DNA from: an uncultured Bacilli bacterium
Lineage (GTDB): Bacteria; Bacillota_I; Bacilli_A; RF39; UBA660
Reading direction: 5' to 3'
Assembly: GCA_934096015.1 (NCBI GenBank)
Contig: CAKOLD010000006.1
Coordinates: forward strand, 1 to 39,412
DNA length: 39,412 nt
A program made the translations under genes and the position numbers. The notes below the pieces were generated by a model that searched no databases, was not told where the DNA came from, and saw only the letters and a program-made list of their open reading frames with translations. Positions within the stretch are counted from its first letter, which is position 1. Each line of letters starts with the position of its first letter. This document shows positions 8,802-16,252 of the stretch, piece after piece.

Positions 8802-9991
8802 TTGCATTATTTTTATTACCTATATATGCTTTAGTTAATTATTATTTATTTGTAAGAATTTTAAGATGGTTTCAAATATGTCATAAATTTTTTAAAAATA
8901 GAATTGTAATGTATAGTTTATTATCTATTTATATTTTTTTCGCATCGTCAGCATTAATTAGTTTTTTGCTCCCTAAAGGAAAACTGTGTAGATTTATGGC
9001 TGGTTTAAGTAATTACTGGTTAGGTATATTAATGTATTTATTTTTAGTAATATTAATTGCAGATATTATAAGAATTATTGCTAAAAGAAATGGAAAACTA
9101 TATAAATCTAAATTATATACTCCTAAAGGTTTTATGATTAATGGAATTATATGTTCCATTGTTATTATTGCTATTTGTACTTATGGATTTATAAATGCAA
9201 GAATAATTCATACTACAAATTATGACGTTAAAATAGATAAACAAGTTAAAAATATGGATAATTTAAAAGTTGTAATGATTGCTGATTTACATATTGGCTA
9301 TAGTATTGATAATTCTCAAATAGCAAGAATGGTGAATAAAATTAATCAAGAAAATGCTGATTTGGTTGTTATTTGTGGAGATATTTTTGATAATAGTTAT
9401 GATGCTATTGATGATGTTTTTAAATTAGTAAGTCTTTTAAAAAGTATAAAATCTAAGTATGGAACTTATGCGGTGTATGGAAATCATGATATTAGTGAAA
9501 AAATATTAGTTGGTTTTACTTTTAATTATCGTGATAAGAAGCAAAGTGATTTGCGAATGGATAAGATTTTAAGTGATAGTAATATAACTCTTTTACGAGA
9601 TCAAACTATATTGATTGATGATTCTTTTTATTTGGTTGGGAGAGCAGATGCTACAAGACCAGGGAGAAATATAGACGAAAGGAAGACTGCTTCAGATTTA
9701 CTAAAAAATTTGGATAAATCGAAACCTATTATTGTTTTAGATCATCAACCAAGAGAGTTGGATTTACTAAAAGAAAATGGTGCTGATTTAGATTTATCTG
9801 GACATACTCATGATGGTCAAATATTTCCAATGAATATAATTGTTCATATGGTTTGGGATAATGCATATGGAATTAAAGAATATGGAGATTTTAAAAGTAT
9901 TGTGACTAGTGGAGTGGGAGTATATGGTCCTAATATGAGAATTGCAACTATTGCTGAGGTTAATGTAATTAATATTGAATTTAAAAAATAA
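8798..9991 (+). CDS. Membrane-anchored calcineurin-like metallophosphoesterase (YkuE/YaeI type)
   Basis: 397 residues. Four hydrophobic segments cover the first ~135 residues, then a metallophosphoesterase domain has every metal-site motif: DLH (163-165), GDIFD (194-198), GNHD (228-231), DHQP (315-318) and GHTH (335-338). Family members hydrolyse phosphoesters with two metal ions, some acting on lipid headgroups or cell-wall precursors; the substrate here is not evident. The start overlaps the stop of the upstream membrane protein by 4 bases (ATGA). The stop codon lies in a hairpin shared with the convergent gpsA. Confidence 0.88.
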   Translation: MIALFLLPIYALVNYYLFVRILRWFQICHKFFKNRIVMYSLLSIYIFFASSALISFLLPKGKLCRFMAGLSNYWLGILMYLFLVILIADIIRIIAKRNGKLYKSKLYTPKGFMINGIICSIVIIAICTYGFINARIIHTTNYDVKIDKQVKNMDNLKVVMIADLHIGYSIDNSQIARMVNKINQENADLVVICGDIFDNSYDAIDDVFKLVSLLKSIKSKYGTYAVYGNHDISEKILVGFTFNYRDKKQSDLRMDKILSDSNITLLRDQTILIDDSFYLVGRADATRPGRNIDERKTASDLLKNLDKSKPIIVLDHQPRELDLLKENGADLDLSGHTHDGQIFPMNIIVHMVWDNAYGIKEYGDFKSIVTSGVGVYGPNMRIATIAEVNVINIEFKK

Positions 9992-10012
9992 GATTTTGCA
10001 ATCTTATTTTTT
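9984..10012. terminator. Bidirectional terminator between metallophosphoesterase gene and gpsA
   Basis: A 10-bp A/T stem (AAATAAGATT with AATCTTATTT) has a T run on the plus side and an A run upstream that gives a T run on the minus side. Both stop codons, at 9989-9991 and 10004-10006, lie within it. Confidence 0.8.
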
Positions 10013-10978
10013 GTTTAAAAGAAATTCTACTAAGAGATTAGGATCTTCGTTATTCATTATAACTTTATATATTAAATCTATTACGGGCATACTAACTTTT
10101 TTTCTTTTAATTAATTTATAAATTGACTTTAAAGTATAATAGCCTTCTACAGTATTGTTTTTTAGATAGTTTTCAGCTTCGTTAATTTGCCTTTTACCAA
10201 TTAAGGTACCATAAGTGTAGTTTCTGCTTTTTGTGCTTGTACAGGTTAATAAAAGATCTCCAACGCCAGCAAAACTTAAAATGGTTTTTTTTCTACCTCC
10301 TAAATTATAAATTAATTCTTTTATATCGTGAAGTGATTCTGTAATTAGGAAGCTTCTTGTTGATTCTGAATATCCTAAACCTTCTAAAATACCTGCAGAT
10401 AATGCTATTACATTTTTTATTGATCCACATAATTCAACTCCAATTATGTCATTAGAAGGTCTAAGTTTAACAGTATTCTTACCATAAGCTTTTTTGATAA
10501 TTGCTATAGTACTTTTATTTTTACTAGCTATTGTTAAACCAATTGGTTCATTATTTGCTAAATCTATGGCAAATGAAGGTCCACTTATAACTGCTAATTT
10601 TTTGGTTCTAACAAATTCTTTAAATACTTGATCAATGAATTTGCAAGTATCTTGTTCTATTCCTTTACTTCCAATGCAAAAGTGCATTTTTTTGGTTTGA
10701 TATTTTAGAATTTCTTTAGCAACTCCTGAAACATATTTTGCTGATACCATTATAAATACTAAATCTGCTTTGTCTAATACATACTCATAATCATTTGAAA
10801 ATTCAATGCTTTTAGAAATTTTAATATTAGGTAACATATCTAAATTATTTCTATTTTTTTCAAAATATTCTTGTCTTTCTTTACTTTCAACCCACATCTT
10901 AATATGATTATTATTTTTATTTAACATTAAAGCATTACTTAAACCATATACTCCAGTTCCAATAATTGCTATATTCAT
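10004..10978 (-). CDS. gpsA: NAD(P)-dependent glycerol-3-phosphate dehydrogenase
   Basis: 324 residues, close to the usual length. An N-terminal Rossmann loop GTGVYG (7-12) and the conserved catalytic stretch with CGSIKNVIALSAGI and LGYSESTRSFLITE identify the family. It reduces dihydroxyacetone phosphate to sn-glycerol-3-phosphate for phospholipid synthesis in the cytoplasm. The family usually has a Trp or Phe after the loop (GxGxWG), here Tyr11. Its ATG overlaps the TGA stop of rarA by 4 bases, so rarA and gpsA form one minus-strand unit. Confidence 0.92.
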   Translation of the reverse strand: MNIAIIGTGVYGLSNALMLNKNNNHIKMWVESKERQEYFEKNRNNLDMLPNIKISKSIEFSNDYEYVLDKADLVFIMVSAKYVSGVAKEILKYQTKKMHFCIGSKGIEQDTCKFIDQVFKEFVRTKKLAVISGPSFAIDLANNEPIGLTIASKNKSTIAIIKKAYGKNTVKLRPSNDIIGVELCGSIKNVIALSAGILEGLGYSESTRSFLITESLHDIKELIYNLGGRKKTILSFAGVGDLLLTCTSTKSRNYTYGTLIGKRQINEAENYLKNNTVEGYYTLKSIYKLIKRKKVSMPVIDLIYKVIMNNEDPNLLVEFLLNKK

Positions 10979-12168
10979 TGTTTCATCTCCTTATTAATTT
11001 TATTTAAGTTTTGTTCGTAAATATTATTTTTAGGCTTATAATATATTCTGTCTTTTATTTCATTTGGTAAATATTGTTGTTTAACATAGTATTTTGGATA
11101 GTTATGAGGATATTTGTAGTCTTTGGAATTAGTCTTAATATGATTTGGAACATTTCCTGTATTTCCTCTTTTTATATCATTTAAAGCAGCGTCTAGAGCT
11201 AGATAAGCACTATTGCTTTTAGGACTTGATGCAAGTTCTATTACGATAACTGCGAGTGGGATTCTTGCCTCAGGTAGACCTAATAATTCGCAAGTTTCAA
11301 TGGCAGCTCGTACTTTAGGGCCCATTCCTGGATTTGCAAGACCAATATCTTCATAAGCAATAACACTCATTCTTCTATAAATACTATCTAAATCACCAGC
11401 TTCAATTAATCGTGCAAGATAGTGAAGTGAGGCATTAATATCACTTCCTCTAATACTTTTTTGAAAGGCACTTAAAACGTCGTAATGTCCATCTTCATTT
11501 TTGTCGTGAAAGAATATGGGCTTAGAGTTGATGCTTCTAATATGGTCCGCGGTAATAATGTGATTATTTGATGAGTAATAACTGATTTCTAATAAATTTA
11601 AAGCGTTTCTAAAATCTCCACTAGAAAGAGTGGCAATTAAATTTAAACTTTCATCATCAATACTGATATTTTCCAGTGTATTTGAAGCTTTTTTTAAACC
11701 TAAAATTATTTCATCTTTAGTTAATTCATGTAATTCAAATATTTGGCATCTACTTCTAATTGCTGAATTTATTTTATGGTAGGGATTTGAAGTTGTTAAG
11801 CCAATTAAAGTAATTAAACCATTTTCCATGTATGGTAATAATAGATCTTGTTTATCTTTATTCATTCTATGAATTTCATCTATAATTAAAATCATTCCAT
11901 TATTCATTTTAGCTTCTTCTATAGCAATATCAAAATCAACTTTATTATTAATTGTGGCATTTAGTTCTTTATATGGAAAATTTAATTCATGTACTATTGC
12001 AGAAGCAATGCTAGTTTTACCAATACCTGGTTTTCCATAAAGAATCATAGAAAATATTTTTTTATTATTAATTAGATTAGTTAATATTTTATTTTCTCCA
12101 ACTAAATGGGTTTGTCCAATAACATCTGATAATTTAGTTGGTCTTAAAGTATCTGCAAGTAATTTCAT
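10975..12168 (-). CDS. rarA: Replication-associated recombination protein RarA (MgsA)
   Basis: 397 residues. A AAA+ ATPase with Walker A GKPGIGKTS (45-53), Walker B LIIDEIHR (94-101), sensor 1 TTSNP and a C-terminal tetramerisation region containing GDLDSIYRRMSVIAYEDIG, typical of RarA/WRNIP1. It acts at stalled forks with SSB. A GTG three codons upstream is part of the ribosome site TAGGTGA, so the ATG at 12168 (spacing 5) is the likely start. rarA lies in the same neighbourhood as 6S RNA and tcdA, as in Bacillus, but inverted relative to them. It is divergent from xerD. Confidence 0.93.
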   Translation of the reverse strand: MKLLADTLRPTKLSDVIGQTHLVGENKILTNLINNKKIFSMILYGKPGIGKTSIASAIVHELNFPYKELNATINNKVDFDIAIEEAKMNNGMILIIDEIHRMNKDKQDLLLPYMENGLITLIGLTTSNPYHKINSAIRSRCQIFELHELTKDEIILGLKKASNTLENISIDDESLNLIATLSSGDFRNALNLLEISYYSSNNHIITADHIRSINSKPIFFHDKNEDGHYDVLSAFQKSIRGSDINASLHYLARLIEAGDLDSIYRRMSVIAYEDIGLANPGMGPKVRAAIETCELLGLPEARIPLAVIVIELASSPKSNSAYLALDAALNDIKRGNTGNVPNHIKTNSKDYKYPHNYPKYYVKQQYLPNEIKDRIYYKPKNNIYEQNLNKINKEMKQ

Positions 12169-12208
12169 AAAAGTCACCTATATTGATTATATAATAAATA
12201 TTTTTCTA

Positions 12209-12236
12209 TTGCTACTATAATATGTTAAAATATAAT
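12209..12236 (+). promoter_or_regulatory. Probable promoter of xerD
   Basis: A -35-like TTGCTA (12209-12214), a 16-base spacer and a -10 TATAAT (12231-12236), 15 bases before the xerD ATG. The -10 sequence ATTATA on the minus strand at 12186-12191 could serve rarA. Confidence 0.4.
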
Positions 12237-12250
12237 ATGATGGTGGTTAA

Positions 12251-13123
12251 ATGAATGAGGATTATTTAAGTAAGTTTTTAGTTTATTTAGAATTAGATTT
12301 AAATTATTCTAATAATACTATAAAAACATATGAAAATGCTTTAGAACGTTATGTCACTTTTTTAAATAATAAAAATATTTTAGAATCTTCAACTGATACA
12401 ATAGAAAAATTTATTCAATCATTAGATAATTTAGAAGCTTCTAGTTTAGCAAATTACTTAAGTGCGCTAAAACATTTTTATAATTATTATTTAAAGTTAG
12501 GAAAAATAAAACAAAATCCTTGTGATTTAGTTAGTATGCCAAAACTTTCTAAGAAATTACCAACTTATCTAACAATAGATGAAGTGAATAAACTACTTGA
12601 TATTACTCCAGTTGATGCTTATTCTTCAAGAAATAGAGCAATTTTAGAACTTTTATATTCTTCTGGTTTAAGAATTACTGAATTAGTAAATTTGGAAATA
12701 AATAATATTGATTTTGATGATTGTATATTAAGAATATTTGGTAAGGGGAGTAAAGAAAGAATTGTTCCGATGAATGATTATGCTATTAAGTATTTAGGTG
12801 AGTATTTATCTAAATATAGAGTTGATTTACTAAAAACGGATGCTAATAACTTTGTATTTTTGAATAATCATGGTAAGAAAATGACTAGACAAGGTGTATT
12901 TAAAATGATTAAAAAGGAATGTTTAGTAAAAGGCATTAATAAAAATATTTCACCTCATACTTTAAGACATACGTTTGCAACTCATTTATTACAAAATGGA
13001 GCAGATTTGAGAATTATTCAAGAGATATTAGGACATTCTGATATAAGTACCACTCAAATATATACTCATATTACAAATGAAAAATTAAAGCATGATTATG
13101 AAGAATATCATCCACGCAAATAA
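12251..13123 (+). CDS. xerD: Tyrosine recombinase XerD/XerC (chromosome dimer resolution)
   Basis: 290 residues. An N-terminal SAM-like core-binding domain (about 1-85) and a catalytic domain with the complete set: Arg141, Lys165, His236, Arg239, His262 and nucleophile Tyr271. Length and the SGLRITEL and HTLRHTFATHLL motifs match housekeeping XerC/XerD rather than a phage integrase, which is usually longer and has an AP2-like arm domain. It resolves chromosome dimers at dif with FtsK. XerD is preferred over XerC because Bacillus xerD lies near spoIIM and dacF, but a single-Xer system cannot be excluded. Confidence 0.88.
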   Translation: MNEDYLSKFLVYLELDLNYSNNTIKTYENALERYVTFLNNKNILESSTDTIEKFIQSLDNLEASSLANYLSALKHFYNYYLKLGKIKQNPCDLVSMPKLSKKLPTYLTIDEVNKLLDITPVDAYSSRNRAILELLYSSGLRITELVNLEINNIDFDDCILRIFGKGSKERIVPMNDYAIKYLGEYLSKYRVDLLKTDANNFVFLNNHGKKMTRQGVFKMIKKECLVKGINKNISPHTLRHTFATHLLQNGADLRIIQEILGHSDISTTQIYTHITNEKLKHDYEEYHPRK

Positions 13124-13147
13124 AAAGTACCATTAAGGTACTTTTTT
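13124..13147. terminator. Terminator after xerD, probably bidirectional
   Basis: AAAGTACC (13124-13131) pairs with GGTACTTT (13137-13144), with T6 on the plus side and an A run giving T on the minus side. It also lies just beyond the stop of the minus-strand microprotein gene. Confidence 0.8.
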
Positions 13148-13156
13148 GAGAGTTTA

Positions 13157-13300
13157 TTAGCGTGCATTGTTTCTAGCACTGTTAGAATTAGTATTTCTTG
13201 CACTATTTCTAGCAGAACTTGAATTTTTGCTATTAGAACAATTTTTAGCACTATTTCTAGCGTTATTTCTTGCACTATTTCTTGCTTCATTTTTATTCAT
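13157..13300 (-). CDS. 47-residue Asn/Ser/Ala/Arg repeat microprotein
   Basis: An ATG with a strong ribosome site (GGGAGG, 7 bases upstream) opens 47 codons made largely of the tetrapeptide A-R-N-S/N, as in EARNSARNNARNSAKN near the start and SARNSARN near residue 29. There are 15 Asn, 10 Ser, 8 Ala, 7 Arg and one Cys (21). Repeats differ at third codon positions (GCA/GCT, AAT/AAC), suggesting selection on the protein. It is strongly basic, with no membrane segment or signal peptide. It is divergent from the kinase-fold gene at 13406 and shares the xerD terminator. A longer reading frame on the same strand (13108-13290) is its out-of-frame shadow with no ribosome site. I recognise no family. 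Basic, small, repetitive proteins can bind nucleic acid or act as spore components, but that is speculation. Confidence 0.7.
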   Translation of the reverse strand: MNKNEARNSARNNARNSAKNCSNSKNSSSARNSARNTNSNSARNNAR

Positions 13301-13405
13301 AACTTACCTCCCACTATTATTATGAACACATATTTAAAATTAATTCTTTATTTTTATGGAAAAATATGGTAATATAAATGCCTGTAAAAAAAGGGGAGTT
13401 AATAC

Positions 13406-14116
13406 ATGGGAAAAATTCAAGTTTCCGAGAGGATAATTACTAATACGTATGAAACTTTAGATGAAAAAATTAATAAAAAGTTATCTCATAGAGAAAGTGA
13501 ATTATATATTAAAGATGAAACAGTTTATAAAATATTAAATAAAATGTATCGAAGAAGTAGAGAAAAATTTCTTTATGTTTTAGATGAAAATGAATTTGAG
13601 AATTGTATAAATATTAAAGATTTATTATATCAAGGAGATAAGCTGATTGGATGCAGTACTCCATTTATAAAAGATTTCGAATCATTAAGTGAATATTTAA
13701 AAAATAATAACATAGATTTGAAAACTAAATTGGAATTTATGAAAAGAATCAGATATGTAATTGAGAGTTTATTACAAGATAGATTAGCATATTTTGATTT
13801 ACATTTAGATAATATTGGTATTTCAAAAGGAGAAATTATTTTTTCTGATTTAGATGGTGTTGAAGATAACCCTACAAGAAGATTTATTGATGGTACTTAT
13901 TATAATATGTATTTGTGTTATTTATCTATTTTATTAGATGAATTTATTTATACTAAATATGATCCTGATAAATGGTGGGGAAGAGATTATTATTTAAATC
14001 AAATAATACCTGTTGATGAGGTTAATTTAAGTAATATTAAAGATTTTTGTAATGATATTACACAAGAAAAAGTTGATGTCTTAAAAGAGAATTATTTGAA
14101 ACTAGAAAAGAGATAA
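13406..14116 (+). CDS. Protein-kinase-fold protein of unknown role
   Basis: 236 residues, soluble. The kinase-like core has ELYIKDETVYKI (32-43) as a candidate N-lobe strand with a Lys, YFDLHLDNIG (129-138) as the catalytic loop with Asp131 and Asn136, and FSDLDG (146-151) in place of DFG, with Asp148 or Asp150 as metal ligand. Catalytic residues are thus mostly present, unlike in the ysxE-like protein. A ribosome site AGGGGAG precedes the ATG by 7 bases. It is divergent from the repeat microprotein and 38 bases before the ZIP transporter gene. Candidate families are CotS/HipA/APH-like kinases; I cannot name the substrate. Confidence 0.55.
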   Translation: MGKIQVSERIITNTYETLDEKINKKLSHRESELYIKDETVYKILNKMYRRSREKFLYVLDENEFENCINIKDLLYQGDKLIGCSTPFIKDFESLSEYLKNNNIDLKTKLEFMKRIRYVIESLLQDRLAYFDLHLDNIGISKGEIIFSDLDGVEDNPTRRFIDGTYYNMYLCYLSILLDEFIYTKYDPDKWWGRDYYLNQIIPVDEVNLSNIKDFCNDITQEKVDVLKENYLKLEKR

Positions 14117-14154
14117 TTCTTTTTTTAATACATATAATTATATGGGCTGATATA

Positions 14155-14901
14155 ATGAAATTTTTAATACCATTTATTATTACTATTATTGCTGGGCTTT
14201 CAACTGTTTTTGGTTATTTTGCTATTTATATAAAACCAAAAAATATTAAAAAATTTATAAGTTTTTCTTTAAGTTTTTCTGCTACAATAATGATTCTTAT
14301 TTCAATAACTGATTTAATACCTACTTCTTTTTTTACTATTATAGAAAATGTTAGAATAGGACGAGCTTTAATTATTATGGTTTTGTGTTTCTTTTCTGGA
14401 GCATATTTAATAAATATTGTTGATAAGAAAATTGAAAAGTATGAAAAAAATAATGATTTATATAAAGTAGGGATACTTAGTGCAATAGTTTTAATGTTAC
14501 ATAATTTACCAGAAGGGATAGCTACTTTTTTAAGTTCGTGTAGTGACTTAAAGTTAGGAGTTACGTTGAGTCTTGCCATTATGATGCATAATATTCCTGA
14601 AGGAATTTGTATTGCTGTACCTATCTACTACTCTACTCATGATAAGAGTAGGGCACTTAAAACAACTTTTTTAAGTGGTATGAGTGAAGTAATGGGAGCT
14701 TTAATATCCTTTATATTTTTAAGTAGATTTATTACAATAACGATAATTAGTTTTGTATTAATAATGGTTTCTGGTATTATGATAAGTTTAGCAATTAATC
14801 AAATTTATAAAGAAGCTTTTAAATATAATAAAAATTTAGCATTTTATTTAGGTATTGTATTAGGATTTATATTTATTCTTATTCAACATCTTTTATTTTA
14901 A
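14155..14901 (+). CDS. ZIP-family divalent metal transporter (ZupT-like)
   Basis: 248 residues with about eight hydrophobic helices. The two metal-path helices carry HNLPEG (116-121) and HNIPEG (145-150), the hallmark of ZupT-type ZIP carriers importing zinc, manganese or iron. The usual third-helix SG...E motif is present at about 173-178. The size is normal. The gene ends before a hairpin at 14905. The coding sequence contains an inverted repeat CTACTC/GAGTAG (14633-14651) whose left part is identical to a motif in the promoter of the HTH regulator gene downstream (see findings). Confidence 0.88.
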   Translation: MKFLIPFIITIIAGLSTVFGYFAIYIKPKNIKKFISFSLSFSATIMILISITDLIPTSFFTIIENVRIGRALIIMVLCFFSGAYLINIVDKKIEKYEKNNDLYKVGILSAIVLMLHNLPEGIATFLSSCSDLKLGVTLSLAIMMHNIPEGICIAVPIYYSTHDKSRALKTTFLSGMSEVMGALISFIFLSRFITITIISFVLIMVSGIMISLAINQIYKEAFKYNKNLAFYLGIVLGFIFILIQHLLF

Positions 14902-14904
14902 AAT

Positions 14905-14948
14905 AAAAACCCCTATCATTATTTAATATTATAAATGGGTAGGGGTTT
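14905..14948. terminator. GC hairpin after the ZIP gene
   Basis: AAACCCCTA (14907-14915) pairs with TAGGGGTTT (14940-14948) around an A/T loop. The T run is short on the plus strand but longer (TTTTTATTTT) on the minus strand, so it could end transcripts from either side. Confidence 0.6.
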
Positions 14949-15298
14949 ATTGATTATTAAATATAAAGTAATTATAAAAGTATATTAGTTGTTATATAGT
15001 TATATAATTAATATTAGATTTAGTTATTATGGATTATAGGTTTATTTATTATTTAATTTAAAATATAGAAGTTAACATAATATATATTATAAGAAGTTAT
15101 GTTTTTTTCTTTTTAAATTAATAAAAATAAATAGATAATAATGCATTATATATGATATATAATCTTTTTTAAATAAATTTATTGTTGTTATAAAAATATT
15201 TTTTATGTGATAGGTACTCTTTTACTTATTAAATATGTTATCCGAACAATTGTTGTTATTTCTATATTCTTTTAAATATTTAGTATATTTTAGTATAA
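14949..15298. other. Gene-free A+T-rich spacer
   Basis: About 350 bases with no credible ORF or ribosome site on either strand. It contains an A/T hairpin with a plus-strand T run (AACATAA at 15074-15080 with TTATGTT at 15097-15103, then T5) and a near-palindrome of A/T around 15141-15165. It is bounded by two GC hairpins that share CCCCTA. A small RNA is possible, but no promoter stands out. Confidence 0.4.
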
Positions 15299-15337
15299 AA
15301 GTCCCCTACTATTTTAAAAAAAGTTGATAGGGGACTT
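15299..15337 (-). terminator. Terminator of the HTH regulator gene
   Basis: AAGTCCCCTA (15299-15308) pairs with TAGGGGACTT (15328-15337), a 10-bp stem with a purine/pyrimidine loop. On the minus strand it is followed by TTTTATA. Confidence 0.75.
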
Positions 15338-15341
15338 AAAA

Positions 15342-16112
15342 TTAAACTTTTCTAGATTGAATTTCAGCTATTTTTTCAAAAACTTCGGCAGCATTAGAAG
15401 TATTAATTTCATTATATCCTAATTCTCTTAATGCTTGTATTTTAACAGTATTAAGTTGTTGTGTACGAGATAATTTTTCTTCTTCACGAGCTTCAATTTC
15501 TTGTTCAAATCTTTTATGTGATTCTTTAACTCTTGGTTTGCTTGCAGTATTACTGTTATATAGTGTAAATGCTGAATGAATTATTCCTTCGAATATATAT
15601 TGTTTATCTTCATCAAATTTGAAATCCATTGCTTTAGTAAATCCAGTTGCTTTAGAAACATATCCTAATAAATACTTTAATTCTTCAACATTATCAATTG
15701 ATTGTAATAAGTGATACATATATAGAACTATAGTATAAGTTTCTTCCCTATTTGGATTATCATTAAATTTTTCTTTTAATAAATAAGTAAAATCTGATAA
15801 TAAAGTTTGTTCTTCTTTATTAAGACCTTTTATATCTAATAGATCTGGAATATTGCTCTTGTTAGTATTATTAAGTCTTGATTCTACCAATTCTAAATAT
15901 TCTGTATTAATTTTGATTTTATCTAAAGTTTTTTCTTCTCCATCTTCTATATCTAATAGTTTAAAAAGAAGAATTTTCTTTTCTTTTGGCCATTTATTAA
16001 TTGAATCTAGTTCTAGGTAGTTATATACCATTTGTCTAGAAACTCCTAAATATTTTGCTAATTTTACTTTAGAAACTCCTAATTCTGATAAAATATTATT
16101 TAATTTCTCCAT
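15342..16112 (-). CDS. HTH (Xre/lambda repressor-like) transcriptional regulator with long C-terminal region
   Basis: 256 residues. The N-terminal ~50 residues form a helix-turn-helix (VSKVKLAKYLGVSRQMVYNY at 13-32), and a predominantly helical C-terminal region (about 70-256) has no motif I recognise. The end is Glu/Arg-rich and possibly coiled. It is a stand-alone transcription unit with a near-consensus promoter, and the spacer of that promoter holds a CTACTC direct repeat suited to autoregulation. The targets are not evident, but the neighbouring ZIP gene carries the same motif. There is no metal-binding Cys/His cluster, so a direct metal sensor is not supported. Confidence 0.7.
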   Translation of the reverse strand: MEKLNNILSELGVSKVKLAKYLGVSRQMVYNYLELDSINKWPKEKKILLFKLLDIEDGEEKTLDKIKINTEYLELVESRLNNTNKSNIPDLLDIKGLNKEEQTLLSDFTYLLKEKFNDNPNREETYTIVLYMYHLLQSIDNVEELKYLLGYVSKATGFTKAMDFKFDEDKQYIFEGIIHSAFTLYNSNTASKPRVKESHKRFEQEIEAREEEKLSRTQQLNTVKIQALRELGYNEINTSNAAEVFEKIAEIQSRKV

Positions 16113-16143
16113 GTCTATTACTCACTTTCTATTTTACATATTA

Positions 16144-16173
16144 ATTGTACCCTACTCTACTCAAAAATGTCAA
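16144..16173 (-). promoter_or_regulatory. Near-consensus promoter of the HTH gene with candidate operator
   Basis: On the minus strand TTGACA (16168-16173), an 18-base spacer and TACAAT (16144-16149). The spacer contains GAGTAGAGTAGGG, an overlapping direct repeat of GAGTAG (plus strand CTACTCTACTC, 16152-16162), a candidate repressor site. Confidence 0.7.
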
Positions 16174-16220
16174 GTAAAAGTTAAATAAAACTAATAATTG
16201 ATTTTAGGGTTTTGAATAAT

Positions 16221-16252
16221 AAAAAAACAAATAAGGATTTAACTTATTTGTT
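16221..16252 (-). terminator. Terminator of mnmA
   Basis: AACAAATAAG (16226-16235) and CTTATTTGTT (16243-16252) form a 10-bp stem overlapping the stop codon. The minus strand continues with T5. Confidence 0.85.

Noticed and set aside
12251..13123. Xer gene as a prophage or island integrase
   Set aside because: Length and motifs are those of housekeeping XerC/XerD, and no attachment repeats or mobile genes flank it.
13108..13290. 60-residue ORF on the minus strand over the repeat microprotein
   Set aside because: It is the out-of-frame shadow of the 47-residue gene, runs into xerD, and lacks a ribosome site, whereas the ATG at 13300 has GGGAGG.
13157..13300. CRISPR-like array from the 12-base repeats
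   Set aside because: Repeats are in-frame, diverged at wobble positions and have no spacers; no array was found elsewhere in the window.
14226..14579. 117-residue minus-strand ORF inside the ZIP gene
   Set aside because: Antisense shadow of a clear ZIP transporter with intact HNxPEG motifs.
15239..15250. Possible DnaA box near TTATCCGAAC
   Set aside because: A single imperfect match (consensus TTATCCACA) with no cluster and no dnaA/dnaN genes; not an origin.
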